Assembly (NCBI GenBank): GCA_036005805.1
Contig: DASYQE010000109.1
Location: forward strand, 1 to 19,315
DNA from: DASRAU01 sp036005805
GTDB lineage: Bacteria; Acidobacteriota; Polarisedimenticolia; Gp22-AA2
DNA length: 19,315 bases
Direction of reading: 5' to 3'
The position numbers and the translations under genes are program-made. The notes under the pieces are model-generated. The model worked only from the letters and a program-made list of their open reading frames with translations. It was not told the origin of the DNA and searched no databases. This document shows, piece by piece, positions 6,767 to 14,800 of the stretch. Within the stretch, counting starts at the first letter, position 1, and the number at the start of each line of letters is the position of its first letter.

Positions 6767-7162
6767 TCAGGTGTTGTCCGAGTCCTTGCCGCCGCGGCCC
6801 TCTTCCTCTTTGTACATGTACTTGATGCAGTCCTTCATGACCATGAGGTTGGGGGCGCCGATGCGGTTCACCTTGATGCAGGTGCGGTCGTACCACTCGA
6901 TGACGCCGTGCAGCACCTCGCCGTCCTTCATCACCACGACCATGGGCGTGCGCGAGTTCATCTGCTTGAGGTAGTAGAACGCCTCGGCGTTGGTCTGCTC
7001 GGGCGGCACCTGCTTGCGGCGGGGAACACGCGGGCCGCCGAGCTGGTTCTTCAGCTCGGAGAGGTTCGGACGGATCAGCCGGCGGTGTCCCGCCCCTTCG
7101 TCCGATTTGCGATCCGCCGGCGGCGCGGGCGGCGCGGTGTTGCCCGGTTCGTAACGTCGCAT
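6767..7162 (-). CDS. hfq: Hfq-like Sm-fold RNA chaperone (divergent, long N-terminal tail)
   Basis: A 131-residue protein. Residues about 60-119 form an Sm/Hfq fold: helix NAEAFYYLKQMNS, strands TPMVVVMKDGEVLHGVIEWYDRTCIKV, then NLMVMKDCIKYMYK. The layout parallels E. coli Hfq (VSIYLVNGIKLQGQIESFD, then YKHAIS). The Sm2 hallmark YKHAIS is replaced by VMKDCIKY, so the proximal RNA site would differ. An unusual feature is the ~58-residue basic, Pro-rich N-terminal tail (e.g. RRLIRPNLSELKNQ), which Hfq normally lacks. The ATG at 7162 is chosen for a strong GAGGAAG ribosome binding site; the frame is also open further upstream to 7318. Hfq rings bind small RNAs and mRNAs; that function is inferred from the fold. 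It lies between surA and pdxA. Confidence 0.8.
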   Translation of the reverse strand: MRRYEPGNTAPPAPPADRKSDEGAGHRRLIRPNLSELKNQLGGPRVPRRKQVPPEQTNAEAFYYLKQMNSRTPMVVVMKDGEVLHGVIEWYDRTCIKVNRIGAPNLMVMKDCIKYMYKEEEGRGGKDSDNT

Positions 7163-7285
7163 CTGGCTTCCTCGTAGGCCGCGGCGCCCCAGCGCCGGGC
7201 CGGTCTTGTTGTCGGGGAACCCTGGGTCTGATTTCATCTCGTTGGTTGTGTCGGGCTCGGGGGTCGTCCGATTTGTTCCAACCAT

Positions 7286-7316
7286 ATCACAGCGCCGCGG
7301 CGAATCACAGCGCCGC
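7286..7316. repeat. 13-bp direct repeat, ATCACAGCGCCGC x2
   Basis: Two identical copies at 7286-7298 and 7304-7316, 18 bp apart, in the gap upstream of the hfq-like gene. They border a hairpin at 7315-7335. On the minus strand the second copy read leads into GATATGGT, a possible weak -10 region for hfq. A paired regulator site is possible but unproven. Confidence 0.5.
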
Positions 7317-7335
7317 ACCGGAAACTCACCGGTGC
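7315..7335. repeat. Perfect 7-bp inverted repeat in the surA-hfq gap
   Basis: GCACCGG (7315-7321), seven-base loop, CCGGTGC (7329-7335). It lacks a following T-run on either strand, so it is not a clear terminator by itself. It lies between the surA terminator hairpin and the hfq start and could be an operator or an mRNA 3'-end stabilising stem. Confidence 0.45.
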
Positions 7336-7347
7336 ATCGGCTCGATC

Positions 7348-7375
7348 CGCGACGGTGACTCCAGTCACGCTCGCG
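7348..7375 (-). terminator. Hairpin directly after the surA stop, probable end of the long operon
   Basis: A 13-bp stem with a two-base internal mismatch and a CC/GG loop (CGCGA.. ..GTGACT pairing with AGTCAC.. ..TCGCG) starts one base after the surA stop codon. There is no U-tract, so it may act as a Rho-assisted terminator or 3'-protective stem. It marks the boundary between the ATP-synthase/mfd/surA run and hfq-pdxA. Confidence 0.5.
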
Positions 7376-7376
7376 G

Positions 7377-8378
7377 TTACGCCGCCGGCTTCGGGTTCTT
7401 GAGGGGCGAGACGACGAGGAGAGACTCGTACTTCGGCGCGACCTCGATGTAGTTCTCTTTCCAGAGTTTTTTCAGGTACAGGTCGAAACGCGGCCGGAAT
7501 TTTTCCTCGCGCACCGCGTTGTAGAGCTCGTCCTTCACCTCGGGGAGCGTCTTGGTGATCGCCTCGGTGCGCGCCTCGAGCTTGACGATGTGGAAGGCGC
7601 GCCCGCTGTCCACGGGATCGCTGATCTGCCCCGGCTTGAGCGCCTGGGAGGCCGCCGCGAGGGAGGCGTTGAGGTCCTTCAGGGAGACCGGCCCGAGGAT
7701 CCCCTCCACCTCGCGCGTTCCCCCCTCGGAGTACTGCTTCACCAGCTCGATGAAGTCGCCGCCGTCGCGCGCCTGCGCGGCGATCCCCTGCGCCCGCGAC
7801 TTCGCCTCGTCGTGCGTGTCCTCGGTGTAGGCGATGACGATCTCGCGCAGCGTGACGGTGGCCGGCGTCTCCCACTTCGAGCGGTGCGCGTCGTAGTACG
7901 CCTGCTCCTCGGCGTCGCTGACGCTGATCTTGCGGCGCACGTCGTAGTTGATGATCTCGTTCGGCACCGCCAGGCGCATCAGGTGCTCCTCGAGCTCCTT
8001 GCGCGACATGTTCTGGTCCTTCAGGGCGGTCTCGAGCTCCTCGTCGGTGGTGATGTTCTGCTGCTTCTTGAAGTCGTCGATGAGGCTGCCGCGGATGCGA
8101 TCCATGTCGAAGATGGTCTCGGCCCGCTCGAGCAGCAGCGCCTCGGTGATGAGGTTCGCCAGGAGCGCGTCCCGCTGCGCCTGCGCGTCGTCCTCGCTCG
8201 CCCCCTTCTGCTGATCGTTGAGGTACTGCCGGCGCAGCTCGTACTCGGTCTTGGTGATGATGCGGTTGTTCACCTTCGCGACGATCTCCTCGACCATCGC
8301 CGCCCGCGCAAAGGTCCCGGCGGCCAGCAGGGCCAGACCCGCGACGAAAAGCGCTGCGCTGGGGACTCGGGAGATCAC
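7377..8378 (-). CDS. surA: SurA-like periplasmic peptidyl-prolyl isomerase/chaperone
   Basis: A 333-residue exported protein. A signal peptide covers residues 1-26 (LFVAGLALLAAGTFARA). A SurA_N-type chaperone region follows (EEIVAKVNNRIITKTEYE; LLANLITEALLLERAE), and then one parvulin domain at about 170-275 (VTLREIVIAYTED.., DFIELVKQYSEG, GPVSLKDL, LKPGQISDPVDSGRAFHIVKL). E. coli SurA has two parvulin domains; this has one. The role is folding of outer-membrane proteins. The start is the GTG at 8378; no ATG exists until inside the upstream gene, and this GTG places the signal peptide correctly. Only ten bases separate it from the upstream parvulin lipoprotein gene, so the two are co-transcribed. 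Followed by hfq-like and pdxA, recalling the surA-pdxA order of Proteobacteria. Confidence 0.87.
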   Translation of the reverse strand: MISRVPSAALFVAGLALLAAGTFARAAMVEEIVAKVNNRIITKTEYELRRQYLNDQQKGASEDDAQAQRDALLANLITEALLLERAETIFDMDRIRGSLIDDFKKQQNITTDEELETALKDQNMSRKELEEHLMRLAVPNEIINYDVRRKISVSDAEEQAYYDAHRSKWETPATVTLREIVIAYTEDTHDEAKSRAQGIAAQARDGGDFIELVKQYSEGGTREVEGILGPVSLKDLNASLAAASQALKPGQISDPVDSGRAFHIVKLEARTEAITKTLPEVKDELYNAVREEKFRPRFDLYLKKLWKENYIEVAPKYESLLVVSPLKNPKPAA

Positions 8379-8388
8379 GGGAGGACTT

Positions 8389-9471
8389 TCAGCTCTGGAA
8401 TTCGCCGACGTAGCGGAACGGGAGCAGGGCGCGGATGACACGGACTGCGGTCTTCTCCTTCAGGTCGGCGATGTAGCGCTCCATCACCTGGTCGGCCTTC
8501 TGCCGGAACAGCTCCGACTCGACGCGGTGCCGCGCCTCGGCGGCATCCGACGGGGCCGCCTCGACGCGCCGATCGAGCTTCAGAAGGACGAACGTCTTCG
8601 ACTGCTCCACCACGGGACTGATTTCCCCCGGCTTCAACGCCGCGACCGCCGTCCGCAGATCCTCCGGCAGGTCCTGCTCGTCGTAGGCGCGCGGCGCGCC
8701 CTTGTCCGGCGCCCCCGATTTGGCCCTGGCGACCTCCTCGAATTTGGCCGGCTCCGCCAGGATCAGCCGCCGCGCCTCCTCGGCGGCGTTCTTATCTTCG
8801 AGCAGGATCTGCCGCAGGACCACCTTGCTTCCGGATGCGGCCGCCTCCGGGTGCTTCTTCAGCTCGTCGTCCACCTCTCCGGGCGCCACCTTGATGGTCT
8901 TGAGGACCGCCTTCTCCTTCACCTTCTGGACGAGGAGGCCGTCCTTCACCCGGGCGCGGAAGGCGGCCTTGCCGTCCGGCGTGCCGACGTCGACGTCGTC
9001 CTCCGACACGCCCAGCTCCTTGAGGTAGGCGTCCACCTCGGCGTCGGAGACGGCGACCTCGAGCCGCTCGGCCTCCTTGAGCAGCAGCTGCTCCTCGAGG
9101 AACTGGTCGAGCAGGCGCGACTTGAACGCGTCCACCTGGTCCCCTTCCCCCTCGTCTTCGCCCGCATTGTCGTTCAGGTACCGCTCGAACGCCCGGTAGG
9201 TGATCTTCCTGTCGCCCACCGTCGCGACCGCCGCACCCTGATCGCCCTTGGCCACCGCCCCCGGCCCCTGCGCCCCCGGCGAGTCCGCTCCGCCGCCGCC
9301 CGCCGCCGCCTGTGTCCCCCCCGCCCCCGGAGCCGCGCTCGCGTCCGCCCCCTTGCCCGCTTTCGAGCACGACAAACCTGCGAAACCGGTCATCGTGATC
9401 AGGGCGAGCGCGAGAAAAGCGATGGTGCTCGGGGTGCGGCGACGTGGACTGAGGGAGAATGCGCTGTTCAT
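8389..9471 (-). CDS. Parvulin-type (PpiC/PrsA-like) peptidyl-prolyl isomerase, probable lipoprotein
   Basis: A 360-residue protein. The N-terminus has a signal sequence (TIAFLALALITMTGFAGLSC) with Cys35 in a weak lipobox (GLSC), then a Gly/Ala-rich linker to about residue 80. The SurA_N-like part (VATVGDRKITYRAFERYLND; LLDQFLEEQLLLKEAERLEV) precedes a parvulin domain at about 215-310 (VVLRQILLEDKNAAEEARRL, FEEVARAKS, LKPGEISPVVEQSKTFVLLKLDRR). It probably acts at the outer face of a membrane beside the SurA-like protein encoded next. ATG 9471 was preferred because the signal peptide follows directly. It lies 19 bases after the mfd stop. Whether the Cys is lipidated is uncertain; simple Sec cleavage is the alternative. 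Confidence 0.85.
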   Translation of the reverse strand: MNSAFSLSPRRRTPSTIAFLALALITMTGFAGLSCSKAGKGADASAAPGAGGTQAAAGGGGADSPGAQGPGAVAKGDQGAAVATVGDRKITYRAFERYLNDNAGEDEGEGDQVDAFKSRLLDQFLEEQLLLKEAERLEVAVSDAEVDAYLKELGVSEDDVDVGTPDGKAAFRARVKDGLLVQKVKEKAVLKTIKVAPGEVDDELKKHPEAAASGSKVVLRQILLEDKNAAEEARRLILAEPAKFEEVARAKSGAPDKGAPRAYDEQDLPEDLRTAVAALKPGEISPVVEQSKTFVLLKLDRRVEAAPSDAAEARHRVESELFRQKADQVMERYIADLKEKTAVRVIRALLPFRYVGEFQS

Positions 9472-9490
9472 TCGTGTGACCCCGCCCTGA

Positions 9491-12400
9491 CTACGGGCGC
9501 GCCGGTGAGGCGGCGAGCCTATCACGCGCCCCCAGGTCGAGCAATAACGCCCGGACTTCGGTGATGCGTTCGAGATCGGAGGCCTCCGCCGGCACGTCGA
9601 GCCGGATCATCCCCGGAGGAACGACGCGCACGTTCCGCCTGCTGTTGACGATCCGGACGATCTTCTCCGGCGGGATCGGACTGTTGTCGGCGAGGCGGAT
9701 CTGGACGCCGCCGCGGACCGCGTCGATGGTGCGCGCCTGCACGGCGTCCGCCTCGATCCGCAGCCGCGCCAGGGCGAGCAGGCGCTGGGCCTGCGGCGGC
9801 AGCTCGCCGTAGAGATCGCGCATGCGGTCGGCGAGGCGATCGACCGAGACCTGGTCGGGGGCCGACGCAACCTCTTTGTAGAAGACCAGCCGGTCGCCGA
9901 AGTCGGGGACGTATTCCTCCGGCAGCCGGATGTCCACCTGCATGTTGATCTGCGCCTTGCTCTCCGGCGCGGGCGCCTCGCCCTTCAGCTCGCGCACGGC
10001 GCGCTCGAGCAGCGACACGTACATCTCGAAGCCGACCGCGGCGATGTGACCGCTCTGCTCGCCGCCGAGGAGGTTCCCCGCGCCGCGGATCTCGAGATCC
10101 ATCGCCGCGATGCGGAACCCCGATCCCAGCTCGGTGAACTCCTGCAGGGCCTTGAGGCGCCGGCGCGCGACATCGGACAGCGCCTTGCGCCCCGGCACCA
10201 TCAGGAAGGCGTACGCCCGCCGGTCCGACCGTCCGACCCGCCCGCGCAGCTGGTAGAGCTGCGCCAGGCCGAAGCGGTCGGCGCGGTTGACGATGAGCGT
10301 GTTGACGCGCGGGATGTCGAGCCCGTTCTCGATGATCGTCGTCGCCAGGAGGACGTCGTGTTCGCCCTTGAGGAAGGCCAGCATGGTCTTTTCCAGCGTC
10401 CCCTCGCTCATCTGCCCGTGCGCCGTGGCGATGCGCGCCTCGGGGACGATGCGGCGCAGGAAGCTCCCCATCGAGCCGATCGACTCGACGCGGTTGTGGA
10501 CGAAGTACACCTGCCCGCCGCGCTGCAGCTCGTGCCGGATGGCCGAGGCGATGGTCCCCTCCTTGAACGGCACCACCGCGGTGTTGATGGCGAGCCGGTT
10601 CTCCGGCGGCGTCTCGATGATCGACATGTCGCGGATGCCGCCGAGCGACATCTGCAGCGTGCGCGGGATGGGCGTCGCGGTCAGCGTCAGGACGTCGACG
10701 TCCTTGCGCATCCTCTTGACGGCTTCCTTGTGCGCCACCCCGAAGCGCTGCTCCTCGTCGACGATCAGCAGGCCGAGCCGATGGAACGCCACGTCCTTCG
10801 ACAGCACGCGGTGCGTGCCGATGAGGATGTCGAGCTTCCCCTCCTGCGCCTTCTTGAGGATGGCCTTCTGCTCCTTGGGCGTGCGGAAGCGGGAGATCAT
10901 GTCGATCTGCGCCGGCCACGAGGCGAAGCGCTCGCGGAAGGTGGTGAGGTGCTGGAAGGCGAGCACGGTCGTCGGGCACAGCACGGCGACCTGGCGGCCG
11001 TCCATGACCGCCTTGAAGGCCGCGCGCATCGCCACTTCGGTCTTGCCGAAGCCGACGTCGCCGCAGATGAGGCGGTCCATCGGCCCGTCCTTCTCCATGT
11101 CGGCCTTGGTCTCCTTCACCGCGCGCTCCTGGTCGGGCGTCAGCGGGAAGGGGAAGGCGTCCTCGAATTCCTTCTGCCACGGCGTGTCGGTCGGGAACGC
11201 GTGCCCGGTCGCGGCGGCGCGCGCGGCGTAGAGCGCGAGCAGCTCCTCCGCCATGTCGCGCATCGCCTTCTTGACCTTGCGCTGCGTCCTTTCCCAGGTG
11301 ATGCCGCCCAGGCGGTCGAGCCGCGCCTTGTTGTGCGCCACGCCCGAGTAGCGCTGCACGAGATCGAGCCTGTCGACCGGGACGTAGAGCTTGTCGTTCC
11401 CTTCGTAGAACAGCAGCATGAAGTCGCGCCGGCCGCCGTCGCTCTCCCCCATGCGGGCGATGCCGCCGTAGCGCGCGATGCCGTGCTCGGCGTGCACCAC
11501 CAGGTCGCCGACCTTGAGGTCCTTGAACCCGGGACTGAACGCGGCGACCTTGCGGCGCTTGCGCTCCGGCTCGGCGTGCGCCCCGAAGACGTCCTGCTCG
11601 GTGAGCACCTGGAGGCCCGCCCCCTTCAGGACGAATCCCTGGGACAAACGCCCCGGCGCCACCAGCACCCGCGGCGCGACCGCGTCGAGCGACGCGGGCG
11701 CCGCCGCGAACTCCGGCAGCGCGTCGTGCACGACGCTCGGCGGCTGGCCGTACTGGGTCAGGACCTCCGCCAGTCGCTCGATCCGCCCGAGGCTCTCCAT
11801 CAGGCAGACGGTGGCGGTGGCGGGCGCCAGCGCCTGCAGGTCCTTCGCGAGGTCCTGGATGCGTCCGTGGTAGGTCGGCGCCGGGGCGCAGGCGACGCGC
11901 GGCGGCGGCGTCTCCTCTTCGAGGGCCAGCTCCATGAGGCGCACGCGCGCGCGGCCGACCGCCTGCAGCACCGCGGGTCGCGGCACCAGCAGGTCTTCCG
12001 GCAGCGGCATGTCGAACGACTCGGTCAGGTCGAGCCCGGCGTGCATCTCGACATAGACCGCCTCGATCTCCGACAGCACCTTGGCCGGCTCCCACGCCAC
12101 CACCAGCGCCGACGGCGCGTAGTCGAACAGGGTCGAAGGGGTCGCCTCCACCAGCCGCACGCACGCCTCGAACCCCGGGAAGGTCCGCCCCGACGCCAGG
12201 ATCTCGACCTTCTCGGCGAGATCGTCCGAGCGCAGCGCCGCGCCGTGCCCGCGCCGCTCGACGCGACGCGCCTCCAGCGCCACGCGCAGCCGCGCCAGCG
12301 CCCCCGTGTCCCACGGGTACTCCCGCACCGGAGGCACGCGCGCGGCCGCCACCGCCTCGCCCGATCGCTGCGTCTCGGGGTTGAAGAAGCGCAGCGACTC

Positions 12401-13033
12401 CACCTCCTCCCCCCAGAATTCGACCCGCAGCGGCAGCGCGCTGTCGGGAGGGAAGAGATCGATGATGCCGCCGCGGCGCGAGAACTCCGCCATCGACTCG
12501 ACCAGGTCGGCGCGCTCGTAGCCGGCCGCGAGCAGCGCCTCCGACAACTCGTCGGGACGCAGCGACTGCCCGGCGCGCACGTCGAAGGTCGCGATGTCGA
12601 GCGACGGCGGCGGCGCCAGCGGATAGATGAGGGCCCGCACCGGGACGACGACGATCGCCTCCCCCGGCTCGCGCAGCGCCCGCAGCGCCTCGACCCGATC
12701 GCACGCCACTTGAAGATGCGGCGACATCTCCTGGTAGGGATCGGCCTCGAGCGACGGGAACAGGCGCACCCGCGTCCGCCCGCCGCGCAGCGCGGTCGCG
12801 GCGAACATCAGGTCGGAGCGAAAGGGCTCGGACTCCCGCTCGCCGGGAACGAGCAGGATGATCTTGCCGCCGGGCGCGCGCTCCAGGAGCGACGGGAGGA
12901 GCAGCGCCGCGGCCGGCCCGGAGAGTCCGGAGAGGGTCAGCCAGCCTTCGGGCGTCTCGAGCCGGCGCACGTACCCGGCGAGCGCGCCATCCCGGCCGGG
13001 AAGATCGAGGAGCGCGCGGACGTCCCGGTTCAC
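9491..13033 (-). CDS. mfd: Transcription-repair coupling factor Mfd
   Basis: A full-length 1180-residue Mfd (E. coli 1148), which displaces stalled RNA polymerase and recruits UvrA. In order: a UvrB-homology module (from residue 1; FPSLEADPYQEMSP near 90-105, FSRRGGIIDLFPPDS near 185), an RNA-polymerase-interaction domain at about 510-575 (LKVGDLVVHAEHGIARYGGI; NDKLYVPVDRLDLVQRYSG), and a RecG-like translocase with Walker A GDVGFGKTE near 656-664, DEEQRFGV near 757-764, LTLTATPIPRTLQMSL, and ENGLDIPRVNT. The TRCF C-terminal domain follows (LPEEYVPDFGDRLVFYKEV). No key motif is missing. The GTG start overlaps the rfaE2 stop by four bases (GTGA), implying coupled translation. Confidence 0.97.
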   Translation of the reverse strand: MNRDVRALLDLPGRDGALAGYVRRLETPEGWLTLSGLSGPAAALLLPSLLERAPGGKIILLVPGERESEPFRSDLMFAATALRGGRTRVRLFPSLEADPYQEMSPHLQVACDRVEALRALREPGEAIVVVPVRALIYPLAPPPSLDIATFDVRAGQSLRPDELSEALLAAGYERADLVESMAEFSRRGGIIDLFPPDSALPLRVEFWGEEVESLRFFNPETQRSGEAVAAARVPPVREYPWDTGALARLRVALEARRVERRGHGAALRSDDLAEKVEILASGRTFPGFEACVRLVEATPSTLFDYAPSALVVAWEPAKVLSEIEAVYVEMHAGLDLTESFDMPLPEDLLVPRPAVLQAVGRARVRLMELALEEETPPPRVACAPAPTYHGRIQDLAKDLQALAPATATVCLMESLGRIERLAEVLTQYGQPPSVVHDALPEFAAAPASLDAVAPRVLVAPGRLSQGFVLKGAGLQVLTEQDVFGAHAEPERKRRKVAAFSPGFKDLKVGDLVVHAEHGIARYGGIARMGESDGGRRDFMLLFYEGNDKLYVPVDRLDLVQRYSGVAHNKARLDRLGGITWERTQRKVKKAMRDMAEELLALYAARAAATGHAFPTDTPWQKEFEDAFPFPLTPDQERAVKETKADMEKDGPMDRLICGDVGFGKTEVAMRAAFKAVMDGRQVAVLCPTTVLAFQHLTTFRERFASWPAQIDMISRFRTPKEQKAILKKAQEGKLDILIGTHRVLSKDVAFHRLGLLIVDEEQRFGVAHKEAVKRMRKDVDVLTLTATPIPRTLQMSLGGIRDMSIIETPPENRLAINTAVVPFKEGTIASAIRHELQRGGQVYFVHNRVESIGSMGSFLRRIVPEARIATAHGQMSEGTLEKTMLAFLKGEHDVLLATTIIENGLDIPRVNTLIVNRADRFGLAQLYQLRGRVGRSDRRAYAFLMVPGRKALSDVARRRLKALQEFTELGSGFRIAAMDLEIRGAGNLLGGEQSGHIAAVGFEMYVSLLERAVRELKGEAPAPESKAQINMQVDIRLPEEYVPDFGDRLVFYKEVASAPDQVSVDRLADRMRDLYGELPPQAQRLLALARLRIEADAVQARTIDAVRGGVQIRLADNSPIPPEKIVRIVNSRRNVRVVPPGMIRLDVPAEASDLERITEVRALLLDLGARDRLAASPARP

Positions 13034-13572
13034 CGCCGCCGATCCCGTCCCGCCGCCGCGCGCACGGCGAGGCGGGCGCGCGCGACCAGGCCGGTCGTCG
13101 AGCGTCCCGGCTTGAGCCGCACGCGGACGACGTGGCCGCCGAAGGCTCGCACCGTGTCCGCCCCGACGATGTTCGACACGCGGTAGTCGGCCCCCTTCAC
13201 CAGGACCGCGGGCCGCAGCGCCGCGATGATCCGCGCGGGCGTGTCCTCGCCGAAGGCGACGACGTAGTCCACCGGCTTCAGCCCGGCCAGCATCTCCATG
13301 CGCTCGCGCAGCGGGACGATGGGGCGCCCGCGTCCCTTGAGCCGCCGCACCGAGGCGTCGCTGTTGACGCCGACGACCAGCGCATCGCCGAGGGCGCGCG
13401 CCTTTTCGAGCAGGTCGAGGTGCCCGACGTGCAGCAGGTCGAAGACACCGTTGGTGAAGACGAGGCGCGCGCCGCGGCGGCGCAGCGTCGCGGCGAGGCG
13501 GGCCGCCGCCCGGCGTCCGACCACGCGCCCGATCTCCACCGGTGTCCTCACCCTGTCTCCCCGGCCGTTCAT
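13030..13572 (-). CDS. rfaE2: D-glycero-beta-D-manno-heptose 1-phosphate adenylyltransferase (HldE C-terminal type)
   Basis: A 180-residue nucleotidyltransferase that makes ADP-heptose for LPS inner core. The cytidylyltransferase-like fold is clear: FTNGVFDLLHVGHLDLLEKA with the catalytic HxGH at His48/His51, VVGVNSDASVRRLKGRGRP, ERMEMLAGLKPVDYVVAF, LVKGADY and GRSTTGLV. It is the stand-alone adenylyltransferase; the kinase half (RfaE1/HldE-N) is not in the window. The ATG at 13572 lies 17 bases after the glycosyltransferase stop, with AAGGA upstream. Its neighbours, a polyprenyl-phosphate-type glycosyltransferase and SurA-like chaperones, fit an outer-membrane assembly theme. Confidence 0.92.
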   Translation of the reverse strand: MNGRGDRVRTPVEIGRVVGRRAAARLAATLRRRGARLVFTNGVFDLLHVGHLDLLEKARALGDALVVGVNSDASVRRLKGRGRPIVPLRERMEMLAGLKPVDYVVAFGEDTPARIIAALRPAVLVKGADYRVSNIVGADTVRAFGGHVVRVRLKPGRSTTGLVARARLAVRAAAGRDRRR

Positions 13573-13589
13573 CCCGGCGTTCCGATCCT

Positions 13590-14378
13590 TCAGGCGGGCT
13601 CGCGTTCGCCCAAAGGCTCCAGACGATCGTACGCTCCCCGGCGCTCGCGCCACAGGACCCCGACGACGTCCCGCAGCATCGCCAGCGAGTCGCGGACGGC
13701 GTGCACCTTCGAGCCGGGCGAGTCGCGCCACAGCACCGGGATCTCCCGCACGCGCAGGCGCGCCTTGCGGGCGAGCACGAGGATCTCGACGTCGTAGGCG
13801 AAGCGCTCGACCCGCGCCGCGCGGAACAGCGGCGCCGCCGCCTCGCGCCGCATCACCTTGAAGCCGCACTGGGTGTCCTTGAACGGCAGCCGCGTCAGCA
13901 GCCGCACGATGCGGTTGAAGATGCGCCCCATCGTCTGCCGCCAGATCGGCTGGCGCAGCGCCACGTTCGATGCGGCCAGGCCGCGCGACCCGATGGCGAT
14001 GTCGCACTCGCCGTCGGCGACAGGCTGCAGCAGCCGCGGCAGCTCGCCGATCGGCGTGGAGAAGTCGGCGTCGCTCAGGAGGAGGTGCGTTCCGGCGGCG
14101 AGCAGCACGCCGTGCTTCAGCGAGTAGCCCTTGCCGCGGTTCTTCCCGTTCCGCAGCAGCCGCAGCGTCACGCCCGGCCGGGCGGCGATCCAGGCGGCGA
14201 AGCCGTCCACGATCCCGGCGGTGCCGTCACGGCTGCCGTCGTCCACGACGAGGATCTCCACCGGGCCCGGCAGGCGCCCCGGCTCGGCGAGCCAGGCGAT
14301 GAGGCGTTCGAGGCTGTCGCGGATTCTCCCCGCTTCGTTGTACGCGGGGATGACGACCGAGAGAAACGGCTCCGTCAG
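13590..14378 (-). CDS. Family 2 glycosyltransferase, ALG5/dolichyl-phosphate-glucosyltransferase-like (probable CTG start)
   Basis: A 262-residue GT-A enzyme: FLSVVIPAYNEAGRI at 5-19, VVDDGS at 44-49, the metal-binding DAD at 103-105 (SDADFSTPIGEL), GSR, and the ALG5-type FKDTQCGFKVMRR, followed by an amphipathic tail with no multi-TM domain. Such enzymes transfer a sugar from a nucleotide donor to a polyprenyl phosphate; the sugar is not predictable. The first ATG/GTG in frame (14261) would cut off the conserved SVVIPAYNE strand. The only sensible start upstream is CTG at 14378, which overlaps the atpC stop as CTGA and has GAGAGG about four bases upstream. This mirrors the ATGA and GTGA couplings elsewhere in the run. 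Confidence 0.88.
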   Translation of the reverse strand: MTEPFLSVVIPAYNEAGRIRDSLERLIAWLAEPGRLPGPVEILVVDDGSRDGTAGIVDGFAAWIAARPGVTLRLLRNGKNRGKGYSLKHGVLLAAGTHLLLSDADFSTPIGELPRLLQPVADGECDIAIGSRGLAASNVALRQPIWRQTMGRIFNRIVRLLTRLPFKDTQCGFKVMRREAAAPLFRAARVERFAYDVEILVLARKARLRVREIPVLWRDSPGSKVHAVRDSLAMLRDVVGVLWRERRGAYDRLEPLGEREPA

Positions 14379-14800
14379 GGGCCCTCTCGGCGGTGCGGCG
14401 TGCGGGCGATCTCCTCGCGCAGGAGCGCCTTGCGCATCGCCTTCTGGGCGCGCTCGAAGTCGGTCTCCGTCTCGCCGCTCTTCAGGCGCTCCTCGGCCCG
14501 CTCCTTCGCCTTCTCGGCGCGGGCGAGATCGATGTCCTCCGCCGCCTCGGCCACCTCCGCCAGCACCGTGACGCGATCGGGGAGCACCTCGACGAAGCCG
14601 CCCGCGACCGCCAGCGCCCGGCGCTCCTGTCCGCGCCGGTACACCAGCGGGCCGATGTCGAGGTCGGTCAGCAGCGGCGCGTGCCCCGGGAGCACGCCGA
14701 AGGAGCCCTGCGAGCCGGGCAGCACCACCTCGTCCACCGACTCGGCGACGAGATGGCGCTCGGGCGTGACGACGTCGAGACGCAGCTTGTCAGGCAGCAT
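14375..14800 (-). CDS. atpC: ATP synthase F1 subunit epsilon
   Basis: A 141-residue epsilon subunit of the central stalk. The N-terminal beta-sandwich has LRLDVVTPERHLVAESVDEVVLPGSQGSFGVLPGHAPLLT and ends near FVEVLPDRVTVLAE (about residue 80). Residues 85-135 form the helical C-terminal hairpin (AAEDIDLARAEKAKERAEERL), the part that regulates ATP hydrolysis in the family. Its start lies 11 bases inside the end of atpD, and its stop overlaps the start of the glycosyltransferase gene. Confidence 0.95.
   Translation of the reverse strand: MLPDKLRLDVVTPERHLVAESVDEVVLPGSQGSFGVLPGHAPLLTDLDIGPLVYRRGQERRALAVAGGFVEVLPDRVTVLAEVAEAAEDIDLARAEKAKERAEERLKSGETETDFERAQKAMRKALLREEIARTPHRREGP

Noticed and set aside
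7163..7318. Longer hfq-like protein starting at 7318 or at ATG codons between
   Set aside because: These starts lack ribosome binding sites and would translate the direct repeats; ATG 7162 has GAGGAAG at the right distance.
7234..7875. 213-codon minus-strand frame over the surA 3' half
   Set aside because: Out-of-frame shadow of surA with Arg/Gly/Ala-rich translation and no motif.
10046..13186. Very long plus-strand open frame (1046 codons) opposite mfd
   Set aside because: It mirrors mfd on the other strand, is rich in Arg/His/Asp/Gly with no recognisable domain, and arises from GC-rich codon bias. The minus-strand frame has all Mfd motifs.
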